Shown piece by piece: positions 8,036 to 15,509 of a stretch of DNA of 64,000 nucleotides. Numbering within the stretch: position 1 is the first letter of the stretch; each line of letters begins with the position of its first letter. The position numbers were made by a program, and so were the translations under genes. The notes under the pieces are model-generated. The model did no database searches. It was not told the origin of the DNA and saw only the letters and a program-made list of their open reading frames with translations. Source of the DNA: JANSYL01 sp963921255 (GTDB taxonomy: Bacteria; Pseudomonadota; Alphaproteobacteria; Rhodobacterales; Rhodobacteraceae); the NCBI GenBank assembly GCA_963921255.3, contig CAWUEW020000003.1:558001-622000 (forward strand). Reading direction: 5' to 3'.

Positions 8036-9127
8036 ATGTATGTCGCGGTCAAAGGGGGCGAACGCGCGATCGACAACGCCCACGCATGGCTCGCCGAAGA
8101 ACGCCGGGGTGACACCGACGTGGCCGAGTTGAGCGTCGCGCAAATCCGGGAACAGCTGGCCCTGGCCGTGAACCGGGTCATGGCCGAAGGCTCGCTCTTT
8201 GATCCTGATCTTGCGGCCCTGGCCATCAAGCAGGCGCGCGGTGATCTGATCGAGGCGGTGTTCCTGATCCGGGCCTACCGAACGACCCTGCCGCGCTTCG
8301 GCGCATCCGAGCCTGTGGACACGGCCGCCATGGTCTGCGACCGGCGGATCTCGGCGACCTACAAGGATCTTCCGGGCGGTCAGGTGCTTGGGCCGACCTT
8401 CGACTATACGCATCGCCTGTTGGACTTTGCCCTCGCGGCCGACGGGCTTGCGCCGGACCCGGTTCCCACCGCCGCGGCCGACCCGAACGACAAGCCCCAC
8501 GTGACGGGGTTTCTGGCGGAAGAGGGATTGATCCAGGACGAACCGCAGGACGACGAGACCCCGCCAGACCTGACGCGGTCGCCGTTGGAGTTTCCGGCCA
8601 ACCGCGCCTTGCGCCTTCAGGCACTCACCCGGGGGGATGAAGGCTTTGTTCTGTCCATGGCCTATTCCACGCAACGCGGCTATGGGCGCAATCATCCCTT
8701 CGTCGGGGAACTGCGCATCGGCACCGTCGCGGTCGAGATGGACATCCCCGAGTTGGGCTTTGCCATCGAGATTGGCGAGGTGGTTCTGACCGAATGCGAA
8801 ACCGTGAACCAATTCGTCGGATCAAAAACCGAGCCGCCCCAATTCACGCGCGGCTATGGTCTGGTGTTCGGGCAAACCGAGCGCAAGGCCATCTCCATGG
8901 CCCTCGTGGACCGGGCCATGAGGTGGGAAGAGTTGGGGGAAGACGATGTCGGGGCCCCGGCGCAGGATGAAGAGTTTGTTCTCAGCCATTCTGACAATGT
9001 TCAGGCGACGGGCTTTCTCGAACACATCAAGCTGCCCCACTATGTCGATTTCCAGTCCGAGCTGGAACTGATCCGGCGTTTGCGGGCCGAGGCGCAGGCC
9101 GCCACAACGCAGGAGGCTGCGGAATGA
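8036..9127 (+). CDS. phnI: PhnI, nucleosidase subunit of C-P lyase
   Basis: The 363-aa protein begins MYVAVKGGERAIDNAHAWLAEERRGD, a strongly conserved PhnI start. PhnI is the purine-nucleoside-type catalytic component; with PhnG, PhnH and PhnL it couples phosphonate to ribose 5-triphosphate and releases adenine. The conserved segment AYSTQRGYGRNHPFVGELRIG is present. The length matches the family (~350-370 aa). Its stop overlaps the phnJ start (ATGA at 9124-9127). Confidence 0.94.
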   Translation: MYVAVKGGERAIDNAHAWLAEERRGDTDVAELSVAQIREQLALAVNRVMAEGSLFDPDLAALAIKQARGDLIEAVFLIRAYRTTLPRFGASEPVDTAAMVCDRRISATYKDLPGGQVLGPTFDYTHRLLDFALAADGLAPDPVPTAAADPNDKPHVTGFLAEEGLIQDEPQDDETPPDLTRSPLEFPANRALRLQALTRGDEGFVLSMAYSTQRGYGRNHPFVGELRIGTVAVEMDIPELGFAIEIGEVVLTECETVNQFVGSKTEPPQFTRGYGLVFGQTERKAISMALVDRAMRWEELGEDDVGAPAQDEEFVLSHSDNVQATGFLEHIKLPHYVDFQSELELIRRLRAEAQAATTQEAAE

Positions 9128-9972
9128 ACACCAGCGACTACAACTTCGCCTATCTGGATGAACAGACCAAGCGCATGATCCGGCGGGCCATCCTGAAGGG
9201 GGTGGCGGTGCCCGGATACCAGGTTCCGTTTGCCAGCCGCGAAATGCCGATGCCCTACGGGTGGGGCACAGGCGGGGTCCAGGTGTCGGCGGCCTGCCTG
9301 ACGCCTGAGGACACGATGAAAGTGATTGATCAGGGGGCCGATGACACCACGAACGCCGTCTCGATCCGCAAGTTCTTCGAAAAGACGGCCAATGTCGCGG
9401 TGACGGAGCGGACCGAAGAGGCCACGGTGATCCAGACCCGCCACAGGATCCCGGAAACCCTTCTGGCCGAGGATCAGATCCTGGTCTACCAGGTGCCGAT
9501 CCCCGAGCCGCTGCGATTCCTCGAGCCGCGCGAGACCGAAACGCGGAAGATGCACGCGCTCGAAGAGTACGGCCTGATGCATGTGAAGCTTTACGAAGAC
9601 ATCGCACAGCATGGCGAGATCGCAACCGCCTATGCCTATCCGGTCACCGTCTCGGACCGCTACGTGATGGACCCGTCACCGATCCCCAAGTTCGACAACC
9701 CGAAACTGGAAAGCGCGGCCATCCAGTTGTTTGGCGCCGGACGCGAGCAACGGATCTATGCGGTCCCGCCTTACACAAAGGTCGTCAGCCTTGATTTCGA
9801 GGACTATCCGTTTGACCCCTCCAAGGCACCCCATGCCTGCGCGCTTTGCGGGGCCGATCACACCTATCTCGACGAGGTGATCACGGACGACGCGGGCGGG
9901 CGCATGTTTGTCTGCTCGGACACGGATTACTGCGCGCAGCGTCGCGCCGAGCAACAAGGCACCGCGGCATGA
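9124..9972 (+). CDS. phnJ: PhnJ, radical-SAM carbon-phosphorus lyase
   Basis: This 282-aa protein is the enzyme that cleaves the C-P bond of ribose-1-phosphonate-5-phosphate, giving the 1,2-cyclic phosphate and the alkane. The iron-sulfur ligands are visible as C239-x2-C242-x21-C264-x5-C270 (CALCG...CSDTDYC), the same spacing as in E. coli PhnJ, so the enzyme looks intact. It starts inside the phnI stop. An 88-base gap with two strong palindromes follows before phnK; elsewhere the operon is tightly packed. Confidence 0.95.
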   Translation: MNTSDYNFAYLDEQTKRMIRRAILKGVAVPGYQVPFASREMPMPYGWGTGGVQVSAACLTPEDTMKVIDQGADDTTNAVSIRKFFEKTANVAVTERTEEATVIQTRHRIPETLLAEDQILVYQVPIPEPLRFLEPRETETRKMHALEEYGLMHVKLYEDIAQHGEIATAYAYPVTVSDRYVMDPSPIPKFDNPKLESAAIQLFGAGREQRIYAVPPYTKVVSLDFEDYPFDPSKAPHACALCGADHTYLDEVITDDAGGRMFVCSDTDYCAQRRAEQQGTAA

Positions 9973-9978
9973 CGCGGC

Positions 9979-10021
9979 CAGATTTTTCGAAAAATCTGTC
10001 CAGAAAACACGTGTTTTCTGG
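9979..10021. repeat. two adjacent perfect palindromes between phnJ and phnK
   Basis: The phnJ-phnK gap holds CAGATTTTTCGAAAAATCTG (9979-9998, 20-bp perfect palindrome). One base later comes a 22-bp perfect palindrome at 10000-10021, centred on CACGTG and flanked by AGAAAA/TTTTCT. Both would form strong hairpins in the mRNA. There is no trailing T-run, so processing or stabilisation of the operon transcript is at least as likely as termination. The architecture resembles the array at 62520-62612. Confidence 0.9.
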
Positions 10022-10060
10022 CGCCGCCCGTAAAGGGGATTTCCTGAAAGGACCCGGACA

Positions 10061-10831
10061 ATGACACCGCTTCTGGAGGTGCGCGACCTGACCAAACGCT
10101 ACGGCGGTCGGATTGGCTGCGCGGACGTAAGCTTTGCCCTGCATCCCGGCGAGGTTCTGGGCATCGTGGGCGAAAGCGGGTCTGGGAAATCGACGTTGCT
10201 CAATTGCCTCGCCGGCCAGCTTGAACCCGATGCGGGCGAGGTGTTGTTCGACACCCGGACGGACGGGCCGCGCGACGTGCTGACGATGTCCGACCCGGAA
10301 CGCCGCATGTTGGGGCGGACCGATTGGGCGTTCGTGCATCAGAACCCGCGTGACGGGCTGCGCATGCGCGTGAGCGCGGGCGGCAATGTGGGCGAACGCC
10401 TGATGGCGGTTGGCGCACGGCACTACGGGGATATCCGCTCGGATGCGCTGCATTGGCTCGGGCAGGTTGAAATCCCTGATGATCGCATCGACGACCGCCC
10501 CGCGGCCTTTTCGGGCGGGATGCAACAACGCCTGCAGATTGCCCGCAATCTGGTCAGTGGTCCGCGCCTTGTCTTCATGGACGAACCCACCGGAGGGCTG
10601 GATGTCAGCGTGCAGGCGCGCCTGCTCGACCTGATCCGGGGCCTCGTGCGCCGCATGGGGCTCAGCGCCATCGTGGTGACCCATGACCTGGCCGTGGTGC
10701 GCCTGCTGGCGGACCGGTTGATGGTGATGAAAGACGGCCACGTGATCGAGACCGGCCTGACCGACCAGGTGCTCGATGACCCGCAAGCGCCCTATACGCA
10801 GCTGCTGGTCAGCTCCGTTCTGCAAGTGTGA
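10061..10831 (+). CDS. phnK: PhnK, ABC-type ATPase of the C-P lyase complex
   Basis: The 256-aa ABC ATPase has Walker A GESGSGKST (residues 37-45), signature FSGGMQQRLQIAR and Walker B RLVFMDEPTGGLD. PhnK docks on PhnJ of the core complex and, with PhnL, powers conformational cycling; it is not an importer subunit. It reads DVSVQARLLDLIRGLVRRMG after Walker B, as in the PhnK/oligopeptide-ATPase-like family. It is separated from phnJ by the palindromic gap and followed 13 bases later by phnL. Confidence 0.93.
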   Translation: MTPLLEVRDLTKRYGGRIGCADVSFALHPGEVLGIVGESGSGKSTLLNCLAGQLEPDAGEVLFDTRTDGPRDVLTMSDPERRMLGRTDWAFVHQNPRDGLRMRVSAGGNVGERLMAVGARHYGDIRSDALHWLGQVEIPDDRIDDRPAAFSGGMQQRLQIARNLVSGPRLVFMDEPTGGLDVSVQARLLDLIRGLVRRMGLSAIVVTHDLAVVRLLADRLMVMKDGHVIETGLTDQVLDDPQAPYTQLLVSSVLQV

Positions 10832-10844
10832 GGGAAATCCGAAA

Positions 10845-11525
10845 ATGATCCAGGTTGAGAACCTCGCCAAGCAATTCACGCTTCACACCCAGGGCGGAAC
10901 GACGATCCCGGTCTTGGATGGGGCAAGCTTCACCGTGGCGCCGGGCGAATGCGTGGCGCTGACAGGTGAAAGCGGCGCCGGCAAATCCACGGTGATGCGC
11001 ATCCTTTACGGCAATTACCTCGCGCAAGGCGGGCGTGTCCTGATCGGGGACGTTGACCTGACCACCGCGGAGCCCCGCGACATCCTGGCCTTGCGCCGCG
11101 AAACGCTCGGGTATGTCAGTCAATTCCTGCGGGTCGTGCCGCGGGTGCCGACCCTGGAGGTTGTGGCCGAACCGCTCCTTGCGATCGGCGTGGCCGAAGA
11201 CATTGCCCATGCCCGCGCGCGGGCGCTCTTGTCGCGTCTGCGGGTGCCGGAGGCGTTGTGGTCGCTCTCCCCCACCACCTTTTCGGGCGGGGAACAGCAG
11301 CGCGTGAACATCGCGCGCGGGTTTGCCCATGCCTACCCGGCGCTGCTGCTGGATGAACCCACCGCCAGCTTGGACGCGACCAACCGTGAAACGGTGCTTT
11401 TCCTGATCGAGGAGGCCAAGGCGTCCGGTGCCGCGATTGTTGGTATCTTCCACGACATTGCGGCCCGCGAACGGGTTGCCGACCGCGAGGTCGACGTGGC
11501 GGCCTTCACGCCAAGGGTGGCATGA
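10845..11525 (+). CDS. phnL: PhnL, ABC-type ATPase of the C-P lyase complex
   Basis: The 226-aa protein has Walker A GESGAGKST, signature FSGGEQQRVNIARGF and Walker B LLLDEPTASLD. The family-typical FTLHTQGG near the N-terminus and VSQFLRVVPRVPTLEVV in the Q-loop region identify PhnL rather than PhnK. PhnL is needed with PhnG-H-I for transfer of phosphonate to ATP. I placed the start at the ATG at 10845 rather than at upstream in-frame codons inside phnK. Its stop overlaps the next gene (ATGATG at 11522). Confidence 0.92.
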   Translation: MIQVENLAKQFTLHTQGGTTIPVLDGASFTVAPGECVALTGESGAGKSTVMRILYGNYLAQGGRVLIGDVDLTTAEPRDILALRRETLGYVSQFLRVVPRVPTLEVVAEPLLAIGVAEDIAHARARALLSRLRVPEALWSLSPTTFSGGEQQRVNIARGFAHAYPALLLDEPTASLDATNRETVLFLIEEAKASGAAIVGIFHDIAARERVADREVDVAAFTPRVA

Positions 11526-12066
11526 TGGGCGGCCGGTTCATCGCGGTTGTCGGGCCATCGGGCGTCGGAAAAGACAGCCTGATCGCGGCGTTGATCGCGG
11601 CGGAACCGTCGATGACCACCGTGCGCCGGGTCATCACGCGCGCATCCGATGCAGGGGGCGAGGATCACGAGGCCGTTAGTCTGCCGCTTTTCGCGGCCCG
11701 GGCTGCGGGCGGAGATTTCGCGCTGCATTGGCAGGCGCACGGACTAAGTTACGGCATACCGATGAGCGTGAAGACGACCCTTCGCCAAGGTCAGGATGTC
11801 CTTGTCAACGTCTCGCGCAGTGTTCTTGCGCAGGCAGGGGAGGTGTTCGACCGCTGCCTCATATTGCATGTGACTGCGCGGCCGGATGTCTTGGCCAGGC
11901 GGTTGAAGGGCCGCGGGCGGGAAAGTGGTGCCGAGATTGCGCGACGCCTGTCGCGTCAGGCCGCGGACCTGCCCCCCATCTCCCGATTGTCGAAATCGAC
12001 AATTCCGGCACGCTGGAGCGCAGCGTGTCCATGGCCCGTTCGGCGCTCTACCCGGAAAGGGTGTAG
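11522..12066 (+). pseudogene. phnN: PhnN, ribose 1,5-bisphosphate phosphokinase, frameshifted near the C-terminus
   Basis: The start encodes a P-loop kinase of the guanylate-kinase-like PhnN family (GRFIAVVGPSGVGKDSLI). It would phosphorylate ribose 1,5-bisphosphate to PRPP, the last step of the C-P lyase route. The frame runs normally to RLSRQAADLPP and then shifts at a C6 run (11972-11977). The neighbouring frame continues HLPIVEIDNSGTLERSV and ends PERV at 12066, a family-like C-terminus. One extra C would restore the gene. Without it the frame runs on into unrelated sequence. The 3' end overlaps the convergent DUF1045 gene by 19 bases. It is either a pseudogene or a homopolymer miscall. 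Confidence 0.8.
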
Positions 12067-12734
12067 CGTTGGATCATGTGAAACCGGCCATCGTCCGCCT
12101 CGCCCAAAAGGCACAGGCTGTCGATCTCCAGTCCGTCCTGCAGGACCGGCGCGACATGGTCGGCCAGAGCCGCCTCGGTGGCATCGGCATTTGCAGGGGC
12201 AACGGGCCCGGTCAGGGTCAGGTGAAAGCGGAACTGGTCCAAAACGTAGGGATAGCCCCACGCCTCAAGCAAGGCATCCTGCCGGGCGCTCAGCTTTGCG
12301 CGCCGGCGGCGGGCCAGATCGGTATCGGTCAGCGGGGCCCGGAAGGAATCGAGTTCGGTGACCGTGGCACTGGCCAGTTCCGCCAACGCGGCGCTCGGCG
12401 CACGGGTCACGATCGCAAAGAAGCGGCCCAGTCGGCGCAGGGCGATGGACGGAACGTGCACAGCCACCCGCGCCGCGCAAAACGTCGCGCAGGCGGCGTC
12501 CAAGGCGTCCAGATCGGTCCCGGCTGCCAGGCGAAACGGTGGTTTCATGGTCCCGTGAAACCCGTATTTCCGTGGCGTTTCGGTCAGGGCCTCGACCGGC
12601 TCCGGCAGGCCGTGGACGTCCGGATGCGCAATGGTTTGGCCTTGGACGCTGTCCCATCCGAGCCAGGCCGCTCCAAGCGCGTAGAGCGGGCCGGTTGGGA
12701 CGACGTAGATTGCAACCCGTTTGAATTCACCCAT
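12048..12734 (-). CDS. DUF1045 phosphonate-cluster protein, 2H phosphoesterase-like
   Basis: The protein is about 228 aa (MGEFKRVAIYVVPTGPLYALGAAWLGWD...) and has two H-x-T motifs, YGFHGTMKPPF and FRFHLTLTGP, the hallmark of the 2H phosphoesterase/LigT-like fold. DUF1045 proteins occur almost only in phosphonate clusters. Because no phnP (cyclic phosphodiesterase) is present here, this protein is a plausible substitute that opens the 1,2-cyclic ribose phosphate; that role is inference. I chose the ATG at 12734 (GGAGGG four bases upstream) over the one at 12737. It is convergent with phnN and divergent from phnM. Confidence 0.85.
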   Translation of the reverse strand: MGEFKRVAIYVVPTGPLYALGAAWLGWDSVQGQTIAHPDVHGLPEPVEALTETPRKYGFHGTMKPPFRLAAGTDLDALDAACATFCAARVAVHVPSIALRRLGRFFAIVTRAPSAALAELASATVTELDSFRAPLTDTDLARRRRAKLSARQDALLEAWGYPYVLDQFRFHLTLTGPVAPANADATEAALADHVAPVLQDGLEIDSLCLLGEADDGRFHMIQRYTLSG

Positions 12735-12780
12735 CATTCCCTCCATGCACGGTACGACGATGCCCAAGGATAATGCCCTG

Positions 12781-13926
12781 ATGCCCGAGACACTGACACT
12801 TGCCAATGCGCGTTTGGTTTTGCCGGACGAGACGCGGTTGGGGCGGGTCACCGTCGCGGGCGGCGAAATCGTGGACGTGGCGCTGGATGGCGCCATTCCC
12901 GCCGGTGCGGTCGATTGCGCGGGGGCGTTCCTTGCGCCCGGACTCGTCGAACTCCACACCGACAACCTGGAACGCCATATTCGACCACGCCCGTCCGCCC
13001 ATTGGCCGCATAAGGCGGCGATCATTGCCCATGATGCCGAGCTGGCGTCCTGTGGCATCACGACCGTGTTCGATGCCATTCGCGTAGGCGCGATCGTTGG
13101 AACGGGCGGCACGGGATGGGCGCGTTATGCCCGCGATGTGGTCGATGAATTGCTTGAGGTCCGCGCGGCGGGCGATTTGCGCATCAGCCACCACCTGCAC
13201 CTGCGGGCCGAGGTTTGCTCTCATACGCTGATTGAGGAATTGAACGAGTTTGGGCCCGAAGACCGGATCGGCATCGTGTCGATCATGGATCATACACCCG
13301 GCCAGCGGCAATTCGCGGATATCGGACAATACGCCACCTACATGCAGGGCAAATACGGGCTGTCGGACGAGGATTTCCAGACCCATGTCGTCACGCGCAA
13401 GGCCCTGGGTGCGGAAAAACGCGACATCCACGAAGCCGCGGCGGTGGACGCGGCGCAACGCTATGGCGCGGTTCTGGCCAGCCATGACGACACGACCGCG
13501 GGCCACGTGGTGCGGTCGGCGGCGCATGGCATCGGGCTGGCTGAATTTCCAACCTCGGAAGAGGCCGCGCGCGCCTGCCATCAGCATGGCATCAAGGTCA
13601 TGATGGGCGCCCCGAACGTCATTCGGGGCAGCTCGCATTCCGGGAATGTCTCGGCCGGCGATCTGGCCGAGGCCGGTTTGCTGGATATCCTGTCCTCGGA
13701 CTATGTGCCGTCGGCCCTGTTGTTCGCAGCCGTCAAACTGGGTGCGCTTTGGAACGATCTTCCGCGCGCCATGGCGACGGTCACCAGCGGTCCGGCCCAC
13801 GCGGCGGGTCTGGTCGACCGTGGGGTCATCGCGGAAGGGATGCGCGCGGATTTGGTCCGGTTCCGCATCAGCGGCGACGTGCCGGTTCTGGGCGGGACGT
13901 GGTCCGCGGGACAGCGCGTCGCCTGA
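12781..13926 (+). CDS. phnM: PhnM, alpha-D-ribose 1-methylphosphonate 5-triphosphate diphosphatase (copy 1)
   Basis: This amidohydrolase-fold enzyme of about 381 aa removes pyrophosphate from the ribose-5-triphosphate phosphonate made by PhnG-H-I-L. Metal-binding features include GLVELHTDNLERH (H-x-D), DHTPGQRQF, LASHDDTT and the late Asp in LLDILSSDYVPS. I placed the start at 12781 (MPETLTLANARL) with AAGGA about ten bases upstream; in-frame ATGs further upstream would add a few residues. It lies alone on the plus strand, divergent from DUF1045 and convergent with the second phnM. Confidence 0.92.
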   Translation: MPETLTLANARLVLPDETRLGRVTVAGGEIVDVALDGAIPAGAVDCAGAFLAPGLVELHTDNLERHIRPRPSAHWPHKAAIIAHDAELASCGITTVFDAIRVGAIVGTGGTGWARYARDVVDELLEVRAAGDLRISHHLHLRAEVCSHTLIEELNEFGPEDRIGIVSIMDHTPGQRQFADIGQYATYMQGKYGLSDEDFQTHVVTRKALGAEKRDIHEAAAVDAAQRYGAVLASHDDTTAGHVVRSAAHGIGLAEFPTSEEAARACHQHGIKVMMGAPNVIRGSSHSGNVSAGDLAEAGLLDILSSDYVPSALLFAAVKLGALWNDLPRAMATVTSGPAHAAGLVDRGVIAEGMRADLVRFRISGDVPVLGGTWSAGQRVA

Positions 13927-13954
13927 GACACCGCGCGTCATTCGCGGAGCACCC

Positions 13955-15106
13955 TCAAAAGACCTGCTGCCCATCGCGCCACGCGGCCCTGACCACGGGC
14001 TGGCCGCCGACGACGTCGACAGCGACAAGATCGGCGCGGCGGCCGGCGGTCAGCGTCCCGCGATCGTCAAGCCCGACCATCGCGGCAGGCGCCTCGGTGA
14101 CCAGATGCAACGCCTGCGGCAGGTCCAGGTCGATGGATGTGTCAGCCGCCAACGCGAACGCAGCGTCCAGCGGCGAGCGCGGGATGTAGTCCGATGCCAG
14201 CGCATCCACCAAGCCTTCGGCGAGGAGCGCCGCGACCGAGACATTGCCCGACTGCGACCCACCGCGCAGGTAATTGGGCGCGCCTGCGACGATCTTCATG
14301 CCGCGCGCGCGGGCGTGACGGGCGGCCTCGAGCGTTGTCGGGAACTCGGAAATGGTGCAGCCCTCGGCGATGGCTTGGTCGACATGGTCAATCGTGCGGT
14401 CATCGTGGCTCATCAGCGGGACGCGGGCGCCGCGCGCAGCCGCGGTGCAGTGCGAGCGCACCATCGCGCCGTGCGTGCGGGAGCGTTCGAACAATTCGTC
14501 CATCATCTCGCGCCCTTCGTCCTCATGGACTTCCATGTCACGGATCATGTGCCAGAACCATTTTTCCACGTCCGGGCTCTGTCGGTCACCGGGAGTGTGA
14601 TCCATCACCGACATCAACTGCGTCTCCGCAAATCCGATGGTTGCATCGACCAGATCTGGTGTCGCGGGGTCCGAGATTTCGCACCGGAGGTGCAACAGGT
14701 GTTCCGCCCGGAACAGGCCACGCGCCCGTGCGTCGCGCATCGTTGCGACCAGCGGTTTCAGCAGCTCGCGGCGCTCTTGCTTTTGCATGGAGGCCCCAAC
14801 CGAGAGGCTATCGAACACGGTCGTCGTCCCGCCGGATATGACAACGGCATCATAGGCGAGAAGGGCCGGGAGGAAGGGCCAGATCACGCCGACCCGAGGG
14901 TGGGTATGCCGCTCGACGTGGTCGGTGTGCAGATCGACGATCCCGGGAATCAGAAACGCCCCGTTCAGGTCCAAGCCATCTGTCGCTTGGGTAAGGTCGG
15001 CAACACGGCCGTCGACGACCGCGAGCCCCCCGTCAACGACGCCGGTTGCGGTCACGATCCGCGCATTGCTGAAAACCTGTGCAGACGAGGTTGGGGTGTC
15101 AAACAT
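13955..15106 (-). CDS. phnM: PhnM paralogue (copy 2)
   Basis: A second PhnM-family amidohydrolase of 383 aa begins MFDTPTSSAQVFSNARIVT. It keeps the same landmarks: GIVDLHTDHVERH, MDHTPGDRQ, LMSHDDRT and LVDALASDYIPRS. The ATG at 15106 has AGGAG 8 bases upstream and is preferred over a longer frame. It diverges clearly from copy 1 in the intervening segments, so it is not a recent duplication. A Pho box sits about 65 bases upstream. It may process a different substrate or act in a second transcription unit; its individual role is unknown. Confidence 0.9.
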   Translation of the reverse strand: MFDTPTSSAQVFSNARIVTATGVVDGGLAVVDGRVADLTQATDGLDLNGAFLIPGIVDLHTDHVERHTHPRVGVIWPFLPALLAYDAVVISGGTTTVFDSLSVGASMQKQERRELLKPLVATMRDARARGLFRAEHLLHLRCEISDPATPDLVDATIGFAETQLMSVMDHTPGDRQSPDVEKWFWHMIRDMEVHEDEGREMMDELFERSRTHGAMVRSHCTAAARGARVPLMSHDDRTIDHVDQAIAEGCTISEFPTTLEAARHARARGMKIVAGAPNYLRGGSQSGNVSVAALLAEGLVDALASDYIPRSPLDAAFALAADTSIDLDLPQALHLVTEAPAAMVGLDDRGTLTAGRRADLVAVDVVGGQPVVRAAWRDGQQVF

Positions 15107-15172
15107 GCGCGGTCTCCTGATAGGGTGAGCGCCCCCTCTGTCCCTGCCAGGTAACAATTACTTTGCGATTTG

Positions 15173-15190
15173 ATGACCCTTGCATGACAA
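15173..15190 (-). promoter_or_regulatory. Pho box upstream of phnM copy 2
   Basis: Read on the minus strand this is TTGTCAT-gcaa-GGGTCAT, matching the PhoB consensus CTGTCAT-N4-CTGTCAT at 6/7 and 5/7 positions with exact spacing. It lies about 65 bases upstream of the ATG at 15106, a normal distance for a PhoB-activated promoter. Confidence 0.65.
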
Positions 15191-15378
15191 ATCCACCGCG
15201 AAACGAAGCCGCGTGAAACGATTCCAGAGGCCTTCGGCAGGCGGCGGCAACTTACCCACAGCTTTGGGTAGAATTTTCCAACAAATCCATGTGGTTGTCG
15301 GTGGGGAATCCCCCCTGTGCAATGGCATGCAAAGGTATATTTTTGCGATTCTGCGTGGCGGATCAGAGACTTGGTCGC

Positions 15379-15418
15379 CTGTCACAAATTCTTAATTGCG
15401 CTGTTACGGTTCAGTCAC
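15379..15418 (+). promoter_or_regulatory. tandem Pho boxes upstream of phnD
   Basis: Four 7-mers repeat with an exact 11-base period: CTGTCAC (15379), TCTTAAT (15390), CTGTTAC (15401) and CAGTCAC (15412). This is the arrangement expected for two adjacent PhoB dimer sites. Units 1, 3 and 4 match CTGTCAT well; unit 2 is degenerate. The array ends about 90 bases before the phnD start and predicts induction of phnD-C-E-E by phosphate starvation. Confidence 0.72.
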
Positions 15419-15509
15419 TCAGCGACACTACGCGTCCCTTCAGCGGGGGCGTGCCAGCGATGGGTGCGGACTTCCCCCGTGTTTGGATTTTCCTAGGGGA
15501 TGAAGACCC

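Larger units (their letters stand above)
15107..15509. other. 403-base divergent regulatory region, phnM copy 2 / phnD
   Basis: No gene is visible here. The stretch contains a Pho box for each direction (15173-15190 minus; tandem boxes 15379-15418 plus) and the dyad TACCCA-N6-TGGGTA (15253-15270). The stretch near 15330-15345 is AT-rich compared with its surroundings. It is the longest non-coding region in the window. Confidence 0.7.

Noticed and set aside
12721..12780. Longer N-terminal starts for phnM (TTG at 12721, ATG at 12748 or 12760)
   Set aside because: Added residues are not family-like and would overlap the divergent DUF1045 start region. The ATG at 12781 has a reasonable ribosome binding site.
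15253..15270. TACCCA-N6-TGGGTA dyad as an operator
   Set aside because: It is an isolated 6-bp dyad in a 403-base gap and could be chance. No known regulator matches, so it is mentioned only within the gap description.
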